Assembly: GCA_005777805.1 (NCBI GenBank)
Contig: SXLG01000066.1
Coordinates: 1-52,530 of the forward strand
Source of the DNA: Pseudomonadota bacterium
GTDB taxonomy: Bacteria > Desulfobacterota > Binatia > UBA12015
DNA: 52,530 nt
Direction of reading: 5' to 3'
Position numbers and translations under genes: made by a program. Within the stretch, counting starts at the first letter, position 1, and each line of letters begins with the position of its first letter. Shown one piece after another: positions 18,793-27,450 of the stretch. The notes beneath the pieces are model-generated. The model saw nothing but the letters and a program-made list of their open reading frames with translations. It searched no databases and had not been told where the DNA came from.

Positions 18793-19256
18793 ATCGGGTG
18801 CCCCGGTTGTCGCGTAGCGGGCAACAAACATCTGCCCCCCGGTATTGGTTTTTTCATTTGCACCGCTCTTCCCAACAACGACGATCTTGTCGTCGGGCTG
18901 GACGGCAACCGCGAAGGCGTGGGCTCCCGGGTCAATGACGGAACCAACCACCCTGCCCTGGACGCCGAAAGTCGAATCGGGCACGCCAGTTGCGGAATAT
19001 CGCGCCAACAGGACGCGGCCAAAAATACCTAGCTGATCCCCTGCCAGTCCGACCACGATGATGTTGCCGTGATTGTCGAGGCGATGTCACCCGGCAGCGT
19101 CAGGCCGCCTTCCCTCGGCGTCTCGACGATTCCGCCCGTGCCGAAGGTCGGATCGAGATCGCCCGGAAAGGCCAGTGCCGAGCAAGCTGCAAGCAGTCCG
19201 GCGAGGGCCGTCGCCCGAATTCCAATGGGTCGGAGGTGACGGGGTATCCTGTTCAT
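18793..19256 (-). pseudogene. Frameshifted, truncated delta-60-repeat (beta-propeller-like) secreted protein
   Basis: MNRIPRHLRPIGIRATALAGLLAACSALAFPGDLDPTFGTGGIVE... then, in another frame, RLDNHGNIIVVGLAGD...LLARYSATGVPDSTFGVQGRVVG...AVAVQPDDKIVVVG...FVARYATTGAPDP|. Confidence 0.7.
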
Positions 19257-19623
19257 TTGCTCCACCATGTCCTTTCCCGGTTTTTTGTCTCGATCAGGAA
19301 TAACGACGATTCGAAACGAGATCCATTCGGCCGACAGGCCCCCGCCGTGGCCACCTTGCCAACTAACATTCGCGATAGCTTGAAATAATCCAAGGATTGT
19401 CACACTTCCCGGGACAGAACGAGGCCGTCGGCCCTCACGAGCTGCTGGAATGCGCGACTGACCCGAGGTCCTCGGTCGCGCAATTCTGGAGCTACGTCTG
19501 CACTGCCGCCCCCCGCCGTGCCTCCGGTCCCAGAGCTGTCGGTAGGAGAAGCTCGAGTTCAGACCTCAACCAGCCCGGTGGTGTTCGCGGACCCGCGAGC
19601 GAGACTCGACCGACCTCATGATC

Positions 19624-19649
19624 CACGATAGGTGTTTATGCCTATCGTG
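19624..19649. promoter_or_regulatory. Perfect 9-bp inverted repeat CACGATAGG-N8-CCTATCGTG upstream of the histidine kinase
   Basis: Read directly; inner TAGG-N8-CCTA matches the site at 7713-7728. Confidence 0.5.
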
Positions 19650-19743
19650 ATACGGATTACACCGGAGAAGATCCCGATCGGAACTGATACCTTTGCGGGT
19701 CGTCCCAGCCCACGAAACTCGGGGCTAATTCGCACAGGCGCGA

Positions 19744-21546
19744 GTGCCGAAGAAAATCGAGGTGGGTCTTCCGGCACTGGGCAACGGCACGCTGGTCATG
19801 GGACCGACGCGGGCGATCGGTCGTGGCCGTCCACGCACGAGCCGTCCGCTCCTGCTGGTGATCGTGTTGCCGCTTCTGATGCAGCTCGTCGGGAGCGTCT
19901 TCAATATCTGGTACAACACCTTCCACGTTGTCCCCCTACTTGACGCCGCACAAAAGGACACCTTCGAGCAGACCATCGTTCTGTTCAATTGCGTGGCCTA
20001 CCCGACGTTCATCGGTATCTGGGTCTACGCCGTCCTCAGACTGCGCCAGCCGCTGCAGGCCCGCCACTCCGGTCAGGCGCTGCCGGCGGAGCAGGCCACG
20101 GCCGCGCGACGAGCCGCCGTGCACCTGCCCTGGTGGACGCTCGGCGTCACGGCCGGCGGCTGGGTGCTCTGCATCCCAGCACTCCTGATTCCGCTCGCGA
20201 CCGGGCCGGGCCGGCTCGATCCGCAGGTCTTCGTTCATCTGCCCATCTCGATCGCGATCGCTGGGCTGATGTCGGTCACGCAGGGCGTGTTCGTCGTCGA
20301 GCTCGCCGCCGAGCGCCGTCTGTTCCCGCTCCTCTTCGACCGCGACACGCTGCTCGAGATCGAGGGGGTCCACCCTCTGTCGCTGCGCGGCCGCGGCATG
20401 CTCTGGCTGTTCAGCGTCGCCGTGTGTCCGGTGCTCTCGCTGCTCTTGCTGCTCGTCGGCTCGGATATGGGGGCCGACGACCGGCTCTTCGCCACCGCAG
20501 TGAGCGGCGTCGGCATCGCGTTCGCCTTCGGCAGCGCCTGGCTCATGGCCCGGCTGCTGGTCGAGCCCGTCGAGCGGCTCCGTCACGCCGCGCGCGACGT
20601 CGCCGCCGGCCGCCTCGACACGCATATCGACATGCTGCGCGCTGACGAGTTCGGGCCGCTCATCCACGAGTTCAACGCGATGATCGCCGAGCTGCGCCAG
20701 CAACAGCGCCTGCGCATCCAGCTCACCGACCGGACCCGCGCCCTCGAACGCACGACGGGCGAACTCGAGAGGGTTGCTCGCCAGCGCGCGGAAGCCACCG
20801 AACACCTGCGCAGCGCCCTCAGCGTGGCCGAGCAGGCAAGCCGCGCCAAGTCTGAATTCCGCGCCAACATGAGCCACGTGCTGCGCACGCCGCTCTCGGC
20901 CATCCTAGGCTTCGCGGAGATTCTCGAGGACGAGGAGGTGCCGGGCGAGACGCGACGCGAGTTCACCGCGGCCATCGAGAAGAGCGGCCGCCACCTGCTC
21001 TCGATCATCAATGACGTGCTCGACCTGAGCGCCATCCAGTCCGGCCGTCTGCCGGTGCAGCGTGTCCCGACACGCCTCTCGCGCGTGCTCGACGAGGTGC
21101 TGGCACTGGTTCGCGTCGAGGCGGCGCGACGCGGTCTCACACTCGAGGTCGACATCGCCAATGACGTGCCGCAGCAGATCGACACCGACCCGCTCCGGCT
21201 CAAGCAGGCCCTGCTCAACCTGGCAGGCAATGCGGTCAAGTTCACCGAGAACGGCAGGATCTCCCTGCGGGTCTCCCTGACGGACGGCGCCACCGCGGGA
21301 CGACGCCTCGTGCGACTCGAGGTCGACGACACGGGGCCGGGGATCCCGCCCGAGAAGATCGATGAGATCTTCGACCCCTTCACCCTCGGCGATATGTCGG
21401 CGACCCGCCGCCACGAGGGCACGGGCCTCGGCCTCTCGATCGCGCGGCATATCGCCGGCCTGCTCGGCGGAGATCTCACCGTCTCCTCCAAGCTCGGCAC
21501 GGGGAGCCGCTTCACCCTGACGATCGCCGGCGACAGCGCCGCCTGA
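19744..21546 (+). CDS. Membrane-bound sensor histidine kinase (TM region + HAMP-like + HisKA + HATPase_c)
   Basis: Hydrophobic N-terminal half; FRANMSHVLRTPLSAILGFAEIL H-box; DTDPLRLKQALLNLAGNAVKFT (N box); DDTGPGIPPEKI; GTGLGLSIA. Confidence 0.9.
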   Translation: MPKKIEVGLPALGNGTLVMGPTRAIGRGRPRTSRPLLLVIVLPLLMQLVGSVFNIWYNTFHVVPLLDAAQKDTFEQTIVLFNCVAYPTFIGIWVYAVLRLRQPLQARHSGQALPAEQATAARRAAVHLPWWTLGVTAGGWVLCIPALLIPLATGPGRLDPQVFVHLPISIAIAGLMSVTQGVFVVELAAERRLFPLLFDRDTLLEIEGVHPLSLRGRGMLWLFSVAVCPVLSLLLLLVGSDMGADDRLFATAVSGVGIAFAFGSAWLMARLLVEPVERLRHAARDVAAGRLDTHIDMLRADEFGPLIHEFNAMIAELRQQQRLRIQLTDRTRALERTTGELERVARQRAEATEHLRSALSVAEQASRAKSEFRANMSHVLRTPLSAILGFAEILEDEEVPGETRREFTAAIEKSGRHLLSIINDVLDLSAIQSGRLPVQRVPTRLSRVLDEVLALVRVEAARRGLTLEVDIANDVPQQIDTDPLRLKQALLNLAGNAVKFTENGRISLRVSLTDGATAGRRLVRLEVDDTGPGIPPEKIDEIFDPFTLGDMSATRRHEGTGLGLSIARHIAGLLGGDLTVSSKLGTGSRFTLTIAGDSAA

Positions 21547-21747
21547 TCGTCGCGGCCCGCGCTCGCCACGACGCCCCGACCCGACCGGCCGCTTGGCCGC
21601 AAGCGACTCCGGCGCACGCGGCCGGCGGGTGATGGAATCGCCGCCCGCGCGTTCGCGGCTCCAGATCCAGCCCACAGGCACAGCGACCACCACGTCGGGC
21701 AAGGGTGTGCGCTGGCGGCGGTCGCGGTGGTAGGCGGAGCCCGGCCC

Positions 21748-23283
21748 ATGCCCGCAGACCCCACACCACCCTGGTGGAAGACGGCCGTCATCTATCAAAT
21801 TTACCCGCGCAGCTTCTGCGACACGTCGGGCGACGGCGTGGGCGACCTCGAAGGCGTCCGGCGCCACCTCGACCATCTCGTCGATCTCGGCGTCGACGCG
21901 ATCTGGCTCTCGCCCTTCTACCCTTCGCCGATGAAAGATTTTGGATACGACGTTACCGACTACTGCGACGTCGATCCCCTCTTCGGAACGCTCGCCGACT
22001 TCGACCGCCTGCTGGCCGCAGCACACGATCGCGGGTTGCGCGTGGTCATCGACTGGGTCCCCAACCACACCAGCGACCAGCATCCCTGGTTCCTCGAGTC
22101 GCGCCGTTCGCGCGAGTCCCCCCGGCGCGACTGGTACGTCTGGCGTGACGGGACGCCCGATCGCCCCCCCAACAATTGGCACGCGGCCTTCATCGATGGT
22201 CCAGCCTGGACCTGGGACGAGGCCACCCGCCAGTGGTACCTGCACCTCTTCCTCGGCGAGCAGCCCGACCTCGACTGGTCCAACCCCGCGGTCGTGCAGG
22301 CCATGCACGGCACACTGCGTTTCTGGCTCGACCGGGGCGTGGACGGCTTCCGCATGGACGTCATCCACTGTATCGGCAAGGATCCCGCGCTGCCGGACGT
22401 ACCCGCGGAGATCGCCGGCATCCCGGCGTGCGCCCTCAACGACGACCCGCGCACACACGATCTGCTGCGCGACATCCGCCACGTGCTCGACGAGTATCCC
22501 GGCGAGCGCATGATGCTCGGCGAGGTTTTCCTGCTCGAGACCGAGCGGGTCGCGAGCTACTACGGCTCGGGCGACGAGCTGCACCTCGCCTTCAACTTCC
22601 CGCCGCTGTTCGCGTCCTGGGACGCCGCGGTCTGGCGCCAGCAGATCGCGCAGGCCGAGCAGCACATCGAGGGACGGAACGCCTGGCCGACGTGGGTGCT
22701 TTCCAACCACGACAACCGCCGCCACCGCACGCGCTATGGCAGCGAGGCGCGGGCGCGCGCCGCCGCCTTCCTGCTGCTCGGCCTGCGCGGCACGCCGCAT
22801 CTCTACGCAGGCGAGGAACTCGGACTCGAGGACGCGGAGATCCCCGCCTCCCGCAGGCTCGATCCGGGCGGACGCGACGGCTGTCGCGCGCCGATTCCAT
22901 GGACCGGCGCTGTGGATCACGGTTGGGCCGGCGCCGACCCCTGGCTGCCCTGGCCTCCCGAATGCACGCAGCGCAACGTCGATGCCCAGCGCCGTGATTC
23001 GGCCAGCACCTTCCATCTCTACCGCCGCCTGATGCGGGCACGCCGCGCGTCGCCTGCTCTGCGCACGGGCGCGCAGAGAGTACTCGACACGCCCGGCGGG
23101 ATCGTGGCCTGGCAGCGCGACGCGGGCAGTGATCGCCGGATCGTCGCCGTCAACTTCACGGACGAGACGCTCGACTGGTCGCCCAGCGGCGAGTGGCAGG
23201 TCGAGGTCGCCAGCGGTGACGCTCGCGAGGGCGAGCGCTTCACGGGACGCCTTGGACCGGACGCGGCCTTGATCCTGCGCTGA
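21748..23283 (+). CDS. GH13 alpha-glucosidase / oligo-1,6-glucosidase-like
   Basis: YQIYPRSFCDTSGDGVGDLEG; GFRMDVIH; MLGEVF; VLSNHDN. Confidence 0.92.
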   Translation: MPADPTPPWWKTAVIYQIYPRSFCDTSGDGVGDLEGVRRHLDHLVDLGVDAIWLSPFYPSPMKDFGYDVTDYCDVDPLFGTLADFDRLLAAAHDRGLRVVIDWVPNHTSDQHPWFLESRRSRESPRRDWYVWRDGTPDRPPNNWHAAFIDGPAWTWDEATRQWYLHLFLGEQPDLDWSNPAVVQAMHGTLRFWLDRGVDGFRMDVIHCIGKDPALPDVPAEIAGIPACALNDDPRTHDLLRDIRHVLDEYPGERMMLGEVFLLETERVASYYGSGDELHLAFNFPPLFASWDAAVWRQQIAQAEQHIEGRNAWPTWVLSNHDNRRHRTRYGSEARARAAAFLLLGLRGTPHLYAGEELGLEDAEIPASRRLDPGGRDGCRAPIPWTGAVDHGWAGADPWLPWPPECTQRNVDAQRRDSASTFHLYRRLMRARRASPALRTGAQRVLDTPGGIVAWQRDAGSDRRIVAVNFTDETLDWSPSGEWQVEVASGDAREGERFTGRLGPDAALILR

Positions 23284-23395
23284 AGCATCCGTCGCGACGA
23301 TACCGCTGGATCGGGCCTGTGCGCGGGACGACGCAAGGCCGTCGCGCACGGTGGGCGGCCGCCCGCAGCGCTTGCAGCATGAGGCGCGACCCGGC

Positions 23396-24322
23396 ATGGC
23401 CCAAGCCGTGACTTCGGCCACGATCGGCATCGACCTCGGTGGCACCAAGATCGAGGGCGTATTGCTCGACCACAAGCTTCGGGTTCTGGCGCGAGAACGC
23501 CTCCCGACGGAGCAGGAGCACGGCTACGAGCACATCCTCGGGCAGATCGCGACAGTGGTCGGGCTGCTGCGCGAGGCCGCCGCTACCCCGGTTGCCACCG
23601 TCATCGGCGTCGGTGCGCCGGGGTCGATCTCCTCGCGCACTGGTCTACTCAAAAACTCCAACACGGCTTGTCTCAACGGCCGCAAACTCGACCTTGACCT
23701 CGAGCAGCGACTCGGCGCTCGGGTGCGGCTCGAGAACGACGCCAACTGCTTTGCGCTGGCGGAAGCGCTCGCCGGCGCCGGTCGCGGCGCCGAAGTGGTC
23801 TTCGGTGTCATCCTCGGCACGGGCGTCGGTGGCGGCATCGTGATCGACGGCCACCTACGCACCGGGCCCAATCGGATCGCCGGGGAATGGGGCCACCACT
23901 CGATCGATCCCGCCGGGCCGTCCTGCTATTGCGGGCAGCGCGGGTGCGTCGAAGCCCTGCTCGCCGGACCGGCGCTCGAGGCCGCCTACCGGTGCAGCGC
24001 CGGCAGCGCCGCCTCGGTCCGCGTCCCGGAGATCGCGCGGCGGGCCGGAGCGGGCGACGCCGCAGCACAAGCGGTCATCGAACGCTGGCTCGGTGGATTC
24101 GGCCGAGCCCTCGCCAACCTGATCGACATTCTGGATCCCGACGTCGTGGTGCTGGGCGGAGGGCTCTCGAATCTATCGGTGATCTACCCGCGCGGTGTGG
24201 CCGAGGTCGCAGCCGCCGTCTTCAACGACGAGTTGCGCACGCCGATCGTCCGCAACCAGCTCGGAGACTCGGCCGGAGTGATCGGCGCCGCCCTGCTGGC
24301 CCGCGCAGCACCGCCCGGCTGA
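23396..24322 (+). CDS. ROK-family sugar kinase
   Basis: IGIDLGGTKIEGVLLD; GVILGTGVGGGIVIDG; GEWGHHSI..CYCGQRGCVE zinc motif. Confidence 0.9.
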   Translation: MAQAVTSATIGIDLGGTKIEGVLLDHKLRVLARERLPTEQEHGYEHILGQIATVVGLLREAAATPVATVIGVGAPGSISSRTGLLKNSNTACLNGRKLDLDLEQRLGARVRLENDANCFALAEALAGAGRGAEVVFGVILGTGVGGGIVIDGHLRTGPNRIAGEWGHHSIDPAGPSCYCGQRGCVEALLAGPALEAAYRCSAGSAASVRVPEIARRAGAGDAAAQAVIERWLGGFGRALANLIDILDPDVVVLGGGLSNLSVIYPRGVAEVAAAVFNDELRTPIVRNQLGDSAGVIGAALLARAAPPG

Positions 24323-24337
24323 GCCTGCCACCATCGC

Positions 24338-25612
24338 CTACAAGAACGCGCCGGCGACCGTGGCGGTCATGCAGGTGGCAAGCGCGCCGCCAATCATCGC
24401 CCGCAGCGCGAGCTGGGCGATCTCGGCGCCGCGCTCGGGGGCGAGCGGTGGGATGCAGGCCAGTTGGATGCCGATCGAACCAAAGTTGGCAAATCCGCAA
24501 AGGGCATAGATCGCCATCCCGGCCGAGCGTTCGTGCTGGAACACCAACGCCTCGCCCGAACCGGGGAAGAGGTGGATCAGCCGCTCGTAGGCAAGGAACT
24601 CGTTGGCCGCGATCTTGAGCCCGAGCAGCGAACCGAAGAGCCGGGCGTCGTGCCAGCCGTCGATGCCCATGAGCCACGCCAGGGGTGCCAGGAGCCAGCC
24701 CAGAAGCCACGCCAGCGAGAGCTCGGGGACGCCGAGCCAGCCCCCGAGCGCGCCGAGCGGCCAGTCAATGAGTGCCAGCAGGCCGAGAAACGCGATCAGC
24801 ATGGCGATCACGTTGAGGTAGAGCTGGAGGCCGTCGCGCGTGCCTGTCACCGCGGCCTCGATCAAATTATTGCTCTGGCGTTCGACGACAAACGGCACGC
24901 GCCCGGCAGTCATGGGCTGCCCCGTTTCGGGCAGCATCACCTTGGCGATCAGGAGAGCCGCCGGCGCCGACATGATCGACGCCGCAAGCAGATCCGGCGC
25001 CCAGCGTTTGCCGACCATCCCGATATAGACGGCAAGCACCGAACCGGCGAGCGTCGCGAAACCACCCGTCATGAGGCAATTCAACTCGGAGCGTGTCATG
25101 CGGGCGAGGTAGGGCCGCACCACGAGCGGCGACTCCGCCTGGCCGACGAAAACCGTGGCGGCCATGGCCAGCGCCTCCGCGCCCGAAACGCCGAACGTGG
25201 CCGAGAGCATCCGCGCGACAACCCAGGTAACCCGCTGCATGACGCCAAGGTGGTAGAGCACGCTCATCAGCGCGGCGAAGAAGATGATGACCACGAGCCC
25301 GGTGCCCGCAAAAGCGAACACGAAGGCCCGCGCTGGACCGAAGGTACCCGCCATCGCCGCCGGATCAGCAAGCGGCCCGAACACCAGCTCGGCCCCCGGA
25401 CGGGCCATCCCCACCAGTCGGTTCACGAAAGCCGCCGCGAGCTGCATCGTCTCCCGCCCCGGCTCGGTCCGCAGGATGAGAAGCGCCAGGAGCACCTGTC
25501 CGCCGATGCCCCATGCGACAATCCGCCACGGAATACGCGCGCGACGCTCCGCGACGAGCCAGGCGACAAGGATAATAAATGCCAGACCGAGAGCCGCACG
25601 CAAGATCGCCAT
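24338..25612 (-). CDS. Concentrative nucleoside transporter (NupC/CNT)
   Basis: VFVGQAESPLVVRPYLARMTRSELNCLMTGGFATLAGSVL; GLKIAANEFLAY; ALCGFANFGSIGIQL. Confidence 0.9.
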   Translation of the reverse strand: MAILRAALGLAFIILVAWLVAERRARIPWRIVAWGIGGQVLLALLILRTEPGRETMQLAAAFVNRLVGMARPGAELVFGPLADPAAMAGTFGPARAFVFAFAGTGLVVIIFFAALMSVLYHLGVMQRVTWVVARMLSATFGVSGAEALAMAATVFVGQAESPLVVRPYLARMTRSELNCLMTGGFATLAGSVLAVYIGMVGKRWAPDLLAASIMSAPAALLIAKVMLPETGQPMTAGRVPFVVERQSNNLIEAAVTGTRDGLQLYLNVIAMLIAFLGLLALIDWPLGALGGWLGVPELSLAWLLGWLLAPLAWLMGIDGWHDARLFGSLLGLKIAANEFLAYERLIHLFPGSGEALVFQHERSAGMAIYALCGFANFGSIGIQLACIPPLAPERGAEIAQLALRAMIGGALATCMTATVAGAFL

Positions 25613-25697
25613 CCCGCCCGAGTAGCCGGCCCGGGCGAAGCAGGGCAAACGCCGGCCTATGCACCCCGGCACGACGTCGCCAGGATCACCCGCTGGC

Positions 25698-25850
25698 TCG
25701 CTATCCGAGTGCGCCAGGTGCGCGGGCCTCCGACCGTTGTTGCGTGCCTGCGACGGGAAGCCGCGCGGCCTCGCCGCCCGAATGCGTTGGGTGCGCGGGC
25801 CTCCGGCCCGCTCTTCGTATCGTCAACGTCGCCCACAGGTTCGCCGCCCG
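25698..25850. repeat. Direct repeats of about 70-73 bp (TCGCCGCCCGA...GGTGCGCGGGCCTCCG), about 3 units
   Basis: GGTGCGCGGGCCTCCG at 25717 and 25790; TCGCYRYCCGA at 25698, 25771, 25841. Confidence 0.65.
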
Positions 25851-25966
25851 AGATCCTTGCGACGGCACGACGACGCCATCGCTGGCCCAGAGCGCGACGT
25901 CGCGCGGGCCCCCCACGCGCAGCCGAGCTTGCACCAGCACCCGGCTGAGCCCTATGGCGCAGAGCC

Positions 25967-27397
25967 GTGAATCACGAACTCGAAGAACTGGACGCCACCG
26001 CCTGCGCCGAGCTGATCCGGCGCGGCGAGGTCACACCGCTCGAGATGGTCGATGCCGCGATCGCCCGCATCGAGGAGCGCAACCCGGCGCTCAACGCGAT
26101 CGTAACGCCGATGTTCGAGATTGCGCGCGAACGGGCGCGCGGGCCACTGCCCGACGGCCCCTTCCGCGGCGTGCCCTATTTGCTCAAGGACCTGATGGGG
26201 ACATGGGCCGGCGTCCGGGAGACGAGCGGCTCGGCGCTGCTGCGCGACTTCGTCGCTCCCTTCGACTCCGAGTTGGTGGCACGCCTCAAGGCGGCTGGCT
26301 TCATCGTGCTCGGCAAGACCAACACGCCGGAGTTCGGCATCGTCCCGACCACCGAGTCGGCCTTTCTCGGTGCGGCGCGCAACCCGTGGAATCGGGCGCA
26401 CAGCACCGGCGGCTCGAGTGGTGGCTCGGCCTGCGCCGTCGCTGCCCGCATGGTGCCGGCAGCACACGCCAACGACGGTGGTGGCTCGATCCGCATCCCG
26501 GCCTCCTGCTGCGGACTCTTCGGACTCAAGCCCACGCGCGGCCGGAATCCGCTCGGACCGATCTACGGCGACGTCATGAACGGGCTCGTGGTCGAACATG
26601 CCGTGACGCGCTCGGTCCGCGACAGCGCTGCGATTTTGGATGCGACGTGTGGCGCCGACGCCGGCGCGCCCTATTTTGCGCCGCCACCGGCACGCCCCTT
26701 CCTGCAGGAGGTCGGTGCGCCGACGGGACGGCTGCGGATCGGCGTCACTATCGATTCGCCGCTGGGAGGTGCGAGCCATGCCGACTGCGCCGAGGCGGTC
26801 CGCGCGACCGCTCGCCTGCTCACCGACCAGGGCCACGCGGTCGAGGAGATCCGCGCCCAACTCGATCCTGCGGCACTGCAAGACGCCTTCATCAAGATCT
26901 ACGCCTGCGGCATCGCCCAGAACGTCGCCATGGCCACTCTCGCGGCGGGCCGCCAGCCCGAGGCCAACGATCTCGAGCCCCTGACCGCAGCACTCGCCGA
27001 GATGGGCCGCGGCATCTCGGGGGCGGACTATTTGATGGCCGTGCTCACGCTGCAACTGGCCACCCGTCAGCTCGTCGCGGCCATGGACGGCTTCGATCTC
27101 TGGCTGACGCCCACCCTCACCGAGCCGCCGGTGTCGCTCGGAACGCTCGACTCGCCGGCCGGCGATCCGCTGCGCGGCCTGATGCGGGCGAGCACCTACG
27201 TGCCCTTCACCGCGCTGTGCAACTTCACCGGACAGCCCGCCATGTCTTTTCCCTTGCACTGGAACGAGGTCTCGCTGCCGATCGGCGTGCACTTCGTGGC
27301 CCGGCAAGGCGCCGAGGCCCTGCTCTTCCGGCTGGCGGCCGAGCTCGAGGAGGCCCGCGGGCCCCTGCGCGCCCCCGCTCCTCCGGCCGCCGGCTGA
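25967..27397 (+). CDS. Amidase (amidase-signature family)
   Basis: [57 protein letters not shown]. Confidence 0.92.
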   Translation: MNHELEELDATACAELIRRGEVTPLEMVDAAIARIEERNPALNAIVTPMFEIARERARGPLPDGPFRGVPYLLKDLMGTWAGVRETSGSALLRDFVAPFDSELVARLKAAGFIVLGKTNTPEFGIVPTTESAFLGAARNPWNRAHSTGGSSGGSACAVAARMVPAAHANDGGGSIRIPASCCGLFGLKPTRGRNPLGPIYGDVMNGLVVEHAVTRSVRDSAAILDATCGADAGAPYFAPPPARPFLQEVGAPTGRLRIGVTIDSPLGGASHADCAEAVRATARLLTDQGHAVEEIRAQLDPAALQDAFIKIYACGIAQNVAMATLAAGRQPEANDLEPLTAALAEMGRGISGADYLMAVLTLQLATRQLVAAMDGFDLWLTPTLTEPPVSLGTLDSPAGDPLRGLMRASTYVPFTALCNFTGQPAMSFPLHWNEVSLPIGVHFVARQGAEALLFRLAAELEEARGPLRAPAPPAAG

Positions 27398-27450
27398 GGT
27401 CGCCGGGACCCGGTGGCCGCCGCCCCGAATCTGTGAGAGGAGGCATCACC

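Noticed and set aside
20905-23475. 856-aa minus-strand ORF
   Set aside because: Shadow of the GH13 and histidine-kinase genes, which have clear catalytic motifs on the plus strand.
25579-27450. N-terminal two thirds of the 1132-aa plus-strand ORF
   Set aside because: Alternative-frame readthrough over the amidase; the real gene begins at the RBS-preceded GTG 27451.
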